From positions 1 through 14,667 of the forward strand of contig JAGOIJ010000028.1 in the NCBI GenBank assembly GCA_017995695.1: a stretch of DNA of 14,667 bases, in the 5' to 3' direction. Positions 7,163 through 14,667 of this stretch are shown piece after piece (position 1 is the stretch's first letter; each line of letters begins with the position of its first letter). The translations under genes were made by a program, and so were the position numbers. Source of the stretch: Candidatus Omnitrophota bacterium (GTDB lineage: Bacteria > Omnitrophota > Gorgyraeia > Gygaellales > Profunditerraquicolaceae). The notes beneath the pieces are model-generated. The model did not search any database. It was not told where the DNA came from and saw nothing but the letters and a program-made list of their open reading frames with translations.

Positions 7163-7385
7163 CGTGCAACCAACGTCTGCCCTTATTATAGATCTTGCCC
7201 ACTTTATCTTCCAGCTTAGGAGAAAGCAAGCGCAATAATTCTTTTCCCATGATGCGATATTGCTTGCCTACCTTTGCCGTGCGGATAATGCCCTTCTTAA
7301 TGAGCCGCATAGTAGTGCTGGAGCTAATCTTTAAGATCTCCTGGGCTTCCTGCGTTGTGTAAACTTCGTGCGCTTTTATTTCCAT
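7146..7385 (-). CDS. Small excisionase/MerR-like helix-turn-helix DNA-binding protein
   Basis: 79 residues. The region YTTQEAQEILKISSSTTMRL (9-28), continuing with IKKGIIRTAKVGKQYRI (29-45), is the HTH_17/excisionase domain: a winged helix with a recognition helix and a G-x-x-R/Y-R-type wing. A basic tail (about residues 55-79) follows. The ATG at 7385 has AAAGGAG with 5-base spacing. The 3' end overlaps the cytidylyltransferase start by 17 bases, and the upstream gap to the SGNH gene is only 28 bases. No integrase, att site or other phage gene is present, so an excisionase role is unlikely. A regulator of this glycan operon is more plausible, but no operator is identifiable. The domain call is good; the function is not known. 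Confidence 0.82.
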   Translation of the reverse strand: MEIKAHEVYTTQEAQEILKISSSTTMRLIKKGIIRTAKVGKQYRIMGKELLRLLSPKLEDKVGKIYNKGRRWLHDENHS

Positions 7386-7413
7386 TATTGCTCCTTTACC
7401 TCAACATAAACTA

Positions 7414-8832
7414 TTAAGGCGTAGTAGAAAAAATAGCAATTTCGATTAAATGTTTAGCGATGCTTGCCGCTAAAAGGTCAAGGCCAAGCTCTGTATTATG
7501 GCAACTATCGATATACACATCCTTATTATCATAATTATCAAACATGGATTGATAATTAAAGAAAGGCAGATTAAACTCTGAAGCGACCTCCTCCATCTTT
7601 TTCTTGCGCAGATCATAGACGCTTGCCACATGTCGATTTGCTTCAAGATCAAACGCGCTCATGCCTTTAAAATTATGCTCATCGATTCCCTTATCAAGCC
7701 GCAAAAGCTTTTCGGTTAAAAAAGGCTGAAAAATAAAAACAAGGGGGACATTTTTTTCTTTTGCAAATGCGGCCATATTCACCAGATTATAGCGATACAC
7801 CTCCGGTAAAAGATCATGATGGATATTGGCGTTTCCTGAAATATCCAGCGGATTATACACAATCTTAAGATCGCCGATCTCAAATCTGATCTCATCCATG
7901 TTCAGCGCGGCCAATATATTTCTCTTTGTTTCCTCCGTTGCCTCACTCTGCATGATTTTCTTAAGATAGGTATCCGGATTAACCTCTCCCTTGTTGTTCA
8001 AGACGCTTTTTAAAAGTTCTTCGGCAAAACGATATTCCTCAGAGGAAAGCTTTGTTTTGGTTTGTTCTGAATAAAAAACATCAGCAATGAACTTGCCACC
8101 GACATAATCACGCTCGCCCCATATATAATCTACATTTTTGTACCACTTAACATCCGGAAAGGCCCGAGGCCTTTTCTGCTTGCCTATCCCGAAAAGCTTG
8201 TGCTTGAAAATAAAATTATTTAACGAACGATTAGCATCATGCAGGTTATCCGCCAACCGATTATACAAGGCAGAGTGCTTATTTAAGAAAAACTTGGCTT
8301 TTAAAAAGAAATCATCGTTTTTGAGGATTTCGTAGACGCGCGCCTGTTCCAAGAAATATGTAGCATACGTTAGGTTGCTGCCCAAAAGATCGTTATAGCC
8401 ATTATAAACTAAAATAAGATCGGGACGAATGAGATCAAAATGAGTAACGAGGTTGAAATATTCCTCACCCGAACAGGCGCCAATAAAGCCTAAGTTCACC
8501 GTTTCGATACGCTTGGAAGTAGGCTTAATGGCATTAAGTTTCTCACCCAACAGATAAACCCAGCCCTTAGTATATGGCACATAGGAACATTCTGTCGTCG
8601 AGCCTCCCAACACCATGATACGATAAACGTCGGCAGGCTTATCAATAAGAAATTTCTGATCACGAAACTCAAACATGTAACTACCGCCGGAAAGAAAAAG
8701 CTGGATCTTGCCTATGGTCGTTTTTGGAATATATTCGCGGGGAATCTTGCGCAATAAATACAACCGGCAGAAAAATTCTCCGATTAAAAGTATCGCAAGA
8801 ATTGAACACGCAATAATGGAAAGCTTTTTCAT
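7414..8832 (-). CDS. Membrane-anchored SGNH/GDSL-type hydrolase or acyl-ester enzyme
   Basis: 472 residues from the ATG at 8832 (477 from an in-frame TTG at 8847; neither has a convincing SD). The N-terminus is a lysine pair followed by a hydrophobic stretch (about residues 5-27), a signal anchor that places the domain outside the cytoplasmic membrane. The SGNH blocks are in order: VLGGSTTE (Ser78 as nucleophile), NLGFIGACSG near 113-122 (Gly block), YNGYND (Asn147) and, near the end, DSCHNTELG with Asp442 and His445 as the DxxH pair. SGNH proteins remove or transfer acyl esters, commonly O-acetyl groups on glycans. The insert between blocks III and V (about 290 residues) is long. It lies at the head of the operon that carries the nonulosonate genes. 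The substrate is unknown; glycan O-acyl modification or lipid-intermediate processing are guesses from context. Confidence 0.83.
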   Translation of the reverse strand: MKKLSIIACSILAILLIGEFFCRLYLLRKIPREYIPKTTIGKIQLFLSGGSYMFEFRDQKFLIDKPADVYRIMVLGGSTTECSYVPYTKGWVYLLGEKLNAIKPTSKRIETVNLGFIGACSGEEYFNLVTHFDLIRPDLILVYNGYNDLLGSNLTYATYFLEQARVYEILKNDDFFLKAKFFLNKHSALYNRLADNLHDANRSLNNFIFKHKLFGIGKQKRPRAFPDVKWYKNVDYIWGERDYVGGKFIADVFYSEQTKTKLSSEEYRFAEELLKSVLNNKGEVNPDTYLKKIMQSEATEETKRNILAALNMDEIRFEIGDLKIVYNPLDISGNANIHHDLLPEVYRYNLVNMAAFAKEKNVPLVFIFQPFLTEKLLRLDKGIDEHNFKGMSAFDLEANRHVASVYDLRKKKMEEVASEFNLPFFNYQSMFDNYDNKDVYIDSCHNTELGLDLLAASIAKHLIEIAIFSTTP

Positions 8833-8863
8833 AGAGATTGAAGGCAACTTGATATATTGTAAC

Positions 8864-8891
8864 AGTTTAGCACAAAAATCAATCTAGTCAA
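8864..8891 (-). promoter_or_regulatory. Candidate sigma70-type promoter ahead of the SGNH gene and nonulosonate operon
   Basis: TTGACT (8891-8886) and TAAACT (8869-8864) are separated by 16 bases. They match the -35 in five of six positions and the -10 in four of six. Transcription would begin near 8857, about 25 bases before the ATG at 8832. An overlapping alternative pairs TTGATT (8882-8877) with TACAAT (8861-8856) at a 15-base spacing. This lies in the largest intergenic gap of the window. A match of this quality can occur by chance in AT-rich DNA. Confidence 0.45.
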
Positions 8892-8955
8892 TACTTATCA
8901 TTACTATTCATTAATAGGCAATCGATGGGAAGGATTACGCGCGCAGGAACACTAG

Positions 8956-10638
8956 TTATCTTGTTTGAGGGGCTTGGCGAAAATCGTACACAAAAAAGGT
9001 ATAGCCTACTCTATCTTTGTAGTTAAAAAGCGTAGTCCAAGGCACCTTGCCATACCAATGCGTGCTAATAACGTAAACTTTATTCTCAAATACCGGATTA
9101 GGAAAGTCGAATTCTTCCCGGGTGCATTTTGTATAACGAATACCATATTGAGCGGGGTCGGCTGTGCCAAAATAATACATTTTTACCTCTTCTATATGGT
9201 TACGCTTCAAATATGCAGCAAGCAACGGTAAATCCTGCCCCCAATCAATATTCGAATCGCGCAAATACAGATGCCCATTCTTTGGCCCACCGATAGATTC
9301 GTTAAAATAACTTAAGTAATTCGGCCAAATGCGCGCAGAAGAAATTGCAAGCCAGACCACAAGCGCGCAGATAAAAATTTGTATAGCTCTGTTTTTCATT
9401 AATTCAGCGCTGCGCGACGCCACTATAAAGAAAAGCGGATATAGAGGAAGAATATAACGCAAGCCAAGCTGTAACTTGCTTGAGGAAGCGGCGATAAAAA
9501 GAAATACTATGCTTATGAACACGATTCGATCAAAACGCTTAAGCCCTTGCCTGAATGCAGCCCATGTCCCCATCACAAGCAAGATCAGCGTAGGCACAGG
9601 GGTTTTAATGAACATTGCAAGCAGGAAATAAAAAGGATTACCGTGCGCAGACCATCGACCCATAAAAAAAGTGCCATGCCCCTCCTGCCCATGTTTCCAA
9701 ACACCGAGAATGCCTAGCAGGTGTGAACCAAGCGGTATGGGAACGCGAAATAATACAGTATGCATCGTTTTTTCAAAAAAGAAACCTATTCCTTGAGGCA
9801 ATTTATCGGCAGCTTGCTTGAGCCAAGCCACTTTCTCCTGCGACCGCATCGCATCTTCAAGAATAGGCCTAAACTCAAACCCATAACCAGCCCAAAGCAC
9901 GACAAAAGAAATTAAAAACATCCCACCCAACATATTAACTACTTCCCTACTCCTTTTTTTATCAAAATAAATAAGCTCAATAAATGATAACAGAATAAAA
10001 AGTGGATACAATAAAAGCGAAGTATATTTTGCCAGCTGTGCCAATCCAAGGAAAAGACCCGCTATCAGGATAGTCTTTCGAGAGGGATTTTCCAATAAAG
10101 CAGAAAAACTTATGATCGCCAAAAGCATAGTGCATGTTGCCACCATATCGGTAGTTGCAAGCCCTGCGTGAGCCAGGATATTGGGTGAGAAAACAAATAA
10201 CGATAAACCAAGCAAGGCCTGAGTCCAGCCATACCGTTTTTTTATCCAAAGAAACAATACCAATCCGCAAACAATTCCTACAACAAATATCGCTAATCTG
10301 CTCAATAACAGCATCCGCTTAGGCTGAGAATTATATTTATAGAAGAAATCTTTCCCGTAAGCAGCCCTATCTTCTACCCGCCATAACGATTTATCGTCAG
10401 GAACATTAAGGCGCAACAACAAACGCAACGGCAGGCCCATAAGATAACGCGCAAGCGGCGGCTGTGACGTATCCATCTTTAAATCACCCTTGGAAAGCAA
10501 AATATACGCAACAGGAATATGATGACCGATCTCATCGCAGGTGCCTGACAGCTGCAACATGCTTGAAATACCCATAATCCCGAATACTAGCAATAATACG
10601 AAAACAAATAAATATTGTTTATGCATAGTACAATACAC
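8956..10638 (-). CDS. GT-C membrane glycosyltransferase (ArnT/PMT/RgtA-like)
   Basis: 560 residues from GTG 10638, or 556 from ATG 10626. A GGGAGG stands 2 bases before the GTG and 14 before the ATG, so the start is uncertain; the GTG gives a TAGTG junction with the upstream gene. The protein begins with a hydrophobic helix (about 9-29), followed by an extracytoplasmic loop with the catalytic-type acidic pair Asp35-Glu36 (TCDEIGHH) and the loop residues SQPPLARY. Roughly ten further hydrophobic segments run to about residue 435. A C-terminal external domain contains RDSNIDWGQDL, recalled from this group of GT-C proteins. GT-C enzymes use polyprenyl-phosphate sugars as donors on the periplasmic side. 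The GT2 gene at the right edge could supply that donor. Acceptor and sugar are unknown. Confidence 0.88.
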   Translation of the reverse strand: MYCTMHKQYLFVFVLLLVFGIMGISSMLQLSGTCDEIGHHIPVAYILLSKGDLKMDTSQPPLARYLMGLPLRLLLRLNVPDDKSLWRVEDRAAYGKDFFYKYNSQPKRMLLLSRLAIFVVGIVCGLVLFLWIKKRYGWTQALLGLSLFVFSPNILAHAGLATTDMVATCTMLLAIISFSALLENPSRKTILIAGLFLGLAQLAKYTSLLLYPLFILLSFIELIYFDKKRSREVVNMLGGMFLISFVVLWAGYGFEFRPILEDAMRSQEKVAWLKQAADKLPQGIGFFFEKTMHTVLFRVPIPLGSHLLGILGVWKHGQEGHGTFFMGRWSAHGNPFYFLLAMFIKTPVPTLILLVMGTWAAFRQGLKRFDRIVFISIVFLFIAASSSKLQLGLRYILPLYPLFFIVASRSAELMKNRAIQIFICALVVWLAISSARIWPNYLSYFNESIGGPKNGHLYLRDSNIDWGQDLPLLAAYLKRNHIEEVKMYYFGTADPAQYGIRYTKCTREEFDFPNPVFENKVYVISTHWYGKVPWTTLFNYKDRVGYTFFVYDFRQAPQTR

Positions 10639-12821
10639 TACCTCCCAAAGAATTCGGGCTTATACTCAAAAACAACCTTGTGGCTCCCCGCAGGAACCTG
10701 TACCGCCTGAATCAAATTATGCACCAACATAATCTTTTGAGCTGAGCCGTCAACGTAAACGTTCCAGCCGGGAAAGTAATTCTCAGAGAATACCACGAAC
10801 CCTGCCCTGCCAGCCTGGATTTCAGCCTCTAAAAAGCCGTCTTTGATTGAAAGAATGTTCACCTTGGCCGACACATCGATTGCGCAATCTTTTCCAATCT
10901 GCTGAGTAAAAAAAGCGCGAGGGAAAAAATTCTTCAGCGTATACAAATACACAGAATCGTCTTGAGCAACAAGGGAAAGAAAACCAACATTAAGCTCTTT
11001 ATATGAAACAACGTATTTTACGTTGAGCAACTGTAAAGTAAAAAGGTTTCGCTCCAACGATTGATCATCGGGAATCTTCACACCCAAAGAATCATCAACG
11101 GCCTCAAGCCCATTTAATGCATCCCGATATGCCTGACCAGCAAGAGGCGTATATGCGCCCACGCTCGCAAGACCATGCAAAAGATTAACATTAGGCATAA
11201 TCCAATCAGGAAGCTTTTCGCTACCAACGCCAAATGGGAGGATGCGGAAAATATCCTTATCTGACTTTATAGTATACAGTATATTCTTAGCCTTGATTTC
11301 ATTATTAAACGTAAAAGGCTTTATCTCTTTGTAAAACCCAATACTAAAAAAACCAAAAACAAAAAGATCCGCGGCCATGATTATCACAATAATTAATTTC
11401 TTACGTTTTTGCAGGAGAAACGGTAAAACAATAATTGCGGAAACGCAAAGTAACCATGCGAACAAAACAAACACCTGCTGAAAGGAAAACCCGGCGTCAA
11501 TGGTCTCAAGGAGCGAACGAACCTTCTGCACATAATAATCAAGGTTATGCCGATGATGCCAAGAGTTGTAAATAAATTTACTAACAAGCCACTCACCCAT
11601 GGCGATTAGTTGCTTCTGAAAAAACATAAGCACAACTTCAACAATGATAAATAAAGATGCTGCAATGTAAATGATCTTCCTATATAACCTTGTGGTACCT
11701 TGCGTCAATCCCAGCGAAAATAATTCAAAACTTGCAGTGAACCCGCAACCGGCAAGTGCTGATAACGCAATATTGGCAAAAAGCAAAAAACGAGCAGGCA
11801 CACGAAAGGCATAAAACTTAAACGATTGTATGAGGACAACATAAAACGGGTTGTAGGCGCCTAACGCGAGGAATATCGAAATAAGCAACACAACAAGGAG
11901 CGGACGCAGCCGGCTGTCAAGTTTTGCGTGCAGGATGCCGGCAAGAGCAAAAAATAAACCAAAAACACCGATGTAGAAACTGTTTCTTAAGAAAAGGACA
12001 GAAAATGGAAAAAAAAGTCCGAGAAACCCAAGGGGCGAAAATGAACCCCATAAGGCAAATGCCAACGTCGCAGATGAGCGATTCGAATAAGCTGCCAATG
12101 GCATAGTTAAAGCTAATTGTGGCAACCAGAAAATTAACGCTACAACGAACAAACAGATTGATCCAAGCAGCAAATGCACAAAGGCAACGTTGCCTAATCT
12201 TGCTTTATATATAATATAGATACCGTACAATAACCCGCTATACAGCGCAACCTGGGTTGACCCGGCCAAAAATTGTAAACCAAAGAATACGCCTGCAAAC
12301 AACAAATACCAAAGCCTTGGCGAGGAAAAATAACACTCTATGAAAAATAAAACTAAAGGAAACCAGATTAACGTACGCAAAGTAACAATATTATAAAGAC
12401 AGCCAGCGTAGGCGCTGCCAAAACAAAATATGAGCGCCGCGATATACCCACCCCACTGATCAGCGCCAAGCTTACGTGTTAATAGGTAAATAAAAATTCC
12501 GCCCGCAAAAAAATGGACAACAAAGCTATAATTGTAAGCGATCTCAAAGGGAAGCAAGAAGAATAAAATTAAATTCAAAGGATACAATCCTGCAACCTGG
12601 CCTTCCGCCATAAGTGGAAAACCACTGTGCATATTGCCCACCCAAAAAGGAAATGTCCCCTGCTTTACAGAAGCGCTATACAGCTTAAGCCATGGGAAAA
12701 ACTGCGCGAGGTAATCGCCAAAAAGGAATCCCGAGCGCATGCTCAATAAGGGGAATAAAAATACAAAGCAGGTTAAAGAGAACAAACAAAAAAAGCCGAA
12801 ATGTTTCTTTAGTATATTCAT
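10638..12821 (-). CDS. YfhO-family polytopic membrane protein
   Basis: 727 residues. The N-terminal helix is followed by the family's first loop, with GDYLAQFFPW (35-44) and GFPLMAEGQVAGLYPLN (67-83). About a dozen transmembrane segments then reach roughly residue 500. The C-terminal external domain includes the FSENYFPGWNVYVDG motif near 675-690, a recurrent YfhO feature. YfhO proteins are GT-C-like and linked in Firmicutes to glycosylation of lipoteichoic acid and similar envelope polymers. The flanking GT-C genes support a glycan-transfer role here. The ATG overlaps the upstream gene's stop (ATGA) without an obvious SD, and the stop TAG touches the next gene's possible GTG start. The family call is strong; the exact reaction is unknown. 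Confidence 0.88.
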   Translation of the reverse strand: MNILKKHFGFFCLFSLTCFVFLFPLLSMRSGFLFGDYLAQFFPWLKLYSASVKQGTFPFWVGNMHSGFPLMAEGQVAGLYPLNLILFFLLPFEIAYNYSFVVHFFAGGIFIYLLTRKLGADQWGGYIAALIFCFGSAYAGCLYNIVTLRTLIWFPLVLFFIECYFSSPRLWYLLFAGVFFGLQFLAGSTQVALYSGLLYGIYIIYKARLGNVAFVHLLLGSICLFVVALIFWLPQLALTMPLAAYSNRSSATLAFALWGSFSPLGFLGLFFPFSVLFLRNSFYIGVFGLFFALAGILHAKLDSRLRPLLVVLLISIFLALGAYNPFYVVLIQSFKFYAFRVPARFLLFANIALSALAGCGFTASFELFSLGLTQGTTRLYRKIIYIAASLFIIVEVVLMFFQKQLIAMGEWLVSKFIYNSWHHRHNLDYYVQKVRSLLETIDAGFSFQQVFVLFAWLLCVSAIIVLPFLLQKRKKLIIVIIMAADLFVFGFFSIGFYKEIKPFTFNNEIKAKNILYTIKSDKDIFRILPFGVGSEKLPDWIMPNVNLLHGLASVGAYTPLAGQAYRDALNGLEAVDDSLGVKIPDDQSLERNLFTLQLLNVKYVVSYKELNVGFLSLVAQDDSVYLYTLKNFFPRAFFTQQIGKDCAIDVSAKVNILSIKDGFLEAEIQAGRAGFVVFSENYFPGWNVYVDGSAQKIMLVHNLIQAVQVPAGSHKVVFEYKPEFFGR

Positions 12822-14521
12822 CGTAGACGATAAATCACCATAGAGGGGCCGGGCTTTACGCGCGCAAAAAGTTCTTCCGTTGAAAGAGGCAGCCCCGTTA
12901 GCTCATACAAATCTCGAGGCTTTGCAAAACCACCATTTGTATAAGGGCTAAATTCTGCAACCAACTCAAAGCGAGAAGCTATCTTACTATGAAGCATTTT
13001 TGCGCTCTCTGATGGATTTATATTGCTAAAAACTACATATTCGATCCCCGCCTCCTGCAGCCCTTCTAATGACATACCGATAACTGGCCAGAAATTGAGG
13101 AACTGCCCAGAAAACTCATCATCTCCCGCAAGAAAATAAACATTAAATGTTTTTCCTTTGACGCTATCCAGCGCCTTCATTTGCATTGCGAGTTTTTTGG
13201 CCTTTAAGCCGCTTAATTCCGGCTGTTTATCCAGGATTCTTTCTTTTTCAATAAGCTGATTTCGCGATTGCAAGATGGCGGGCCTGAAAAACGTGTGATC
13301 GCAAGCGATTTTTGCCTGCGCTGCTACGGTTTTCTGAAACCACTCTGCTGCCTCTATACGCGTGTCCTTTTTTGCAAAAAGCAAATCTGCCTTTATAGAT
13401 TTGGCAGCGGACGGAATAAGCGCTGCAAAAGCGCTCGCAACAATAATAATGCGCCACGATTTTTTCGTAGCCCTAGGAAGAAGCAATTCAAAATAAAGAT
13501 ATCCCGCCCCCATAGCAATAAACGGAATAAGCGCCAAAACATAACGCGGATACTCCTGGCTTGTGAAGACAAGATGCAGATAAAACAAAACGCAAAAGGA
13601 TAGCATGACTAGCACGTGCTTACGTTTTTTTTGCAAAGCAAAACATAAACCAATAATGCCGGAAAGCGTGACAAAAAAACCTGCTCCTTCAAATAATGAA
13701 TAAACGATATGGTGGGCCCACCCCATATAGCTATGCCGAATCTTGCCCGTCACGCTTTCAAAGAAAAATTTTCCATCAAATAGCGCAAAAGGGTTACAGA
13801 CAAAAAAAGCCAGAGCCGATCCAAGTAAAAAAACGGCCAATTTCTTATTTACAAAGGTTACCCTGTTCTTCCCATCGCAGACAAAAGCGTGCGCGACTAA
13901 TAATGATCCGATAAGAACGCCGGCATTATATTTGGTCGCTATAGCTATCCCCGTCAGTATCCCAGCGCTTAGATAAATCCGCGTTTTTGGTTCCTTTAAT
14001 AACGAAATTAATTGCTGCATAACTAAAATCACGCATAAAACCAGCAGATTATCGGGATAAATATATTTAGCGTGTATCACATTAAGCGAGGCAAGCGCCA
14101 TAACTAACGCGCTAAAAAGCGACGCTGATACAGAAAAAAACTTGCGCGACAGAGCATAAACACCAAAGACGCAAAGAACACTCGGCACAACCCCTAAGCC
14201 AATTCGACCAATAAGATAAAACGATGTTGGATCCTGAAAAAAACTTAAGGCAAACTGCTCGCTTCCCTTAATAGAGCCAACAATAGACATAACGATAAAA
14301 TACAAGGCGTACAGAATAAACAAAAGATAAGATGTTAACGGAGGGATAATAAAAAAATGCGGATTGAAATCTCCCGTCCCATAGGCAAGGGCATGGTTAA
14401 CAACTATTGGCTCGTCCTGATGGAATTGAAAAGGCAATCCAAAATTTACTCCCCAAAGCCTCAAGCCAATAGCTAAAACGATAATCAACAAAAGAAAATA
14501 ATGCTGCTTTACGAATTGCAT
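12818..14521 (-). CDS. GT-C membrane glycosyltransferase (PMT/ArnT-like)
   Basis: 567 residues. The N-terminal helix (about 8-27) is followed by the loop FQFHQDEP, with the acidic pair Asp36-Glu37 typical of the GT-C catalytic site, and by about ten more hydrophobic segments to about residue 370. A soluble external domain of about 200 residues ends the protein (from RIEAAEWFQK onward). The protein probably transfers a sugar from a polyprenyl-phosphate carrier. Its ATG (14521) lies inside the last 13 bases of the upstream GT2 gene, with CCGGAG 9 bases before it, and its own stop overlaps the YfhO start. It is only loosely similar in visible motifs to the 8956-10638 protein, so the two are unlikely to be a recent duplication. 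Function beyond GT-C is unknown. Confidence 0.87.
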   Translation of the reverse strand: MQFVKQHYFLLLIIVLAIGLRLWGVNFGLPFQFHQDEPIVVNHALAYGTGDFNPHFFIIPPLTSYLLFILYALYFIVMSIVGSIKGSEQFALSFFQDPTSFYLIGRIGLGVVPSVLCVFGVYALSRKFFSVSASLFSALVMALASLNVIHAKYIYPDNLLVLCVILVMQQLISLLKEPKTRIYLSAGILTGIAIATKYNAGVLIGSLLVAHAFVCDGKNRVTFVNKKLAVFLLGSALAFFVCNPFALFDGKFFFESVTGKIRHSYMGWAHHIVYSLFEGAGFFVTLSGIIGLCFALQKKRKHVLVMLSFCVLFYLHLVFTSQEYPRYVLALIPFIAMGAGYLYFELLLPRATKKSWRIIIVASAFAALIPSAAKSIKADLLFAKKDTRIEAAEWFQKTVAAQAKIACDHTFFRPAILQSRNQLIEKERILDKQPELSGLKAKKLAMQMKALDSVKGKTFNVYFLAGDDEFSGQFLNFWPVIGMSLEGLQEAGIEYVVFSNINPSESAKMLHSKIASRFELVAEFSPYTNGGFAKPRDLYELTGLPLSTEELFARVKPGPSMVIYRLR

Positions 14522-14667
14522 GAATGCAAACTCCGGATTCGAAAAAGATCCCAGAACGTACTGAAAGAGCTGCCCAACAAGCGCACCTTACTCTGCGGAG
14601 AATTGATCCACGTAACGCCTACCTCCTTTATGGAATATTTTTTTCTTAACGCAAGATAAAGTAATTC
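14509..14667 (-). CDS. C-terminus of a GT2 polyprenyl/dolichyl-phosphate glycosyltransferase (partial)
   Basis: The last 52 codons of a gene that enters from the right edge, open to TAA at 14509-14511. The sequence ELLYLALRKKYSIKEVGVTW (residues 1-20 of the fragment), followed by INSPQSKVRLL and WDLFRIR, matches the C-terminal end of GT2 enzymes of the dolichyl-phosphate glucose/mannose synthase type, which charge polyprenyl phosphate with a hexose at the inner face of the membrane. The catalytic DxD region is outside the window. The frame overlaps the start of the GT-C gene by 13 bases, which fits an operon. The call rests on the C-terminal tail alone. Confidence 0.75.
   Translation of the reverse strand, partial: ELLYLALRKKYSIKEVGVTWINSPQSKVRLLGSSFSTFWDLFRIRSLHSCNS

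Noticed and set aside
7146..7413. Possible mobile element boundary around the excisionase-like gene.
   Set aside because: I found no integrase, transposase, terminal repeat or target duplication; the gene is spaced like an ordinary operon member.
13268..13603. Plus-strand 111-codon open frame.
   Set aside because: It is antisense to the GT-C gene, rich in Lys, Arg and Cys from low-complexity codons, and has no family resemblance.
8956..14521. The two GT-C genes as a tandem duplication.
   Set aside because: They share only the general layout and DE motif; the loops and C-terminal domains visibly differ.
14588..14629. A perfect AAAGGAGGT followed by GTG and a seven-codon open frame, resembling a leader peptide upstream of the GT-C gene.
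   Set aside because: The stretch lies inside the C-terminal coding frame of the GT2 gene, whose protein sequence is recognisable; the motif is explained by the codons for Lys-Glu-Val.
1..14667. tRNA, rRNA, CRISPR arrays, riboswitches and intrinsic terminators.
   Set aside because: Coding sequence covers nearly all of the window, gaps are short, and no repeat-spacer pattern, cloverleaf or hairpin plus T-run was seen.

Overview
The window is a densely packed, entirely minus-strand surface-glycan locus. Fourteen genes (twelve complete, one cut at each edge) run from right to left with almost no spacing. The DNA is moderately AT-rich. ATG, GTG and possibly TTG starts with AAGGAG-type ribosome sites point to a bacterium. 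No 16S, tRNA or housekeeping gene is present to place it. The gene style (tightly packed GT-C, YfhO and radical SAM glycan genes with a fused nonulosonate enzyme) resembles uncultured Gram-negative-type lineages such as Omnitrophota, but that is a low-confidence impression and not a demonstration.

Right part (about 8950-14667): lipid-linked sugar transfer. The C-terminus of a GT2 polyprenyl-phosphate glycosyltransferase is followed by a GT-C (ArnT/PMT-like) membrane glycosyltransferase, a YfhO-family membrane protein and a second GT-C protein. A GT2 that charges polyprenyl phosphate with a sugar, followed by GT-C enzymes that spend such donors outside the membrane, is a coherent set.

Middle (about 7146-8955): a 108-bp gap holds a candidate sigma70-type promoter. 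It is followed by a membrane-anchored SGNH/GDSL-type hydrolase or acyl-transfer enzyme and a 79-residue excisionase/MerR-like DNA-binding protein.

Left part (1-7162): a nonulosonic (sialic-acid-like) sugar block. In transcription order it encodes an SpsF-type cytidylyltransferase, a radical SAM/SPASM enzyme, a DegT-type aminotransferase, a fusion of a NeuB/PseI-type synthase with a PseG/SpsG-type domain, a formyltransferase, a UDP-glucose/UDP-HexNAc dehydrogenase family protein and the start of an N-acetyl sugar amidotransferase (WbpG/PseA type). Five of the six internal junctions are 4-base stop/start overlaps (ATGA or GTGA) and the sixth is a 23-base overlap, so the set looks translationally coupled.

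The unusual points are the synthase-PseG fusion, the loss of the PseG GHxxR histidine in that fusion (Asp instead), a radical SAM enzyme in the centre of the pathway, a formyltransferase where an acetyltransferase would normally be expected, and a dehydrogenase with several altered active-site positions. Together they suggest a nonulosonate or aminouronate with unusual N-substituents. The 4,6-dehydratase of a complete Pse/Leg pathway is not in the window.
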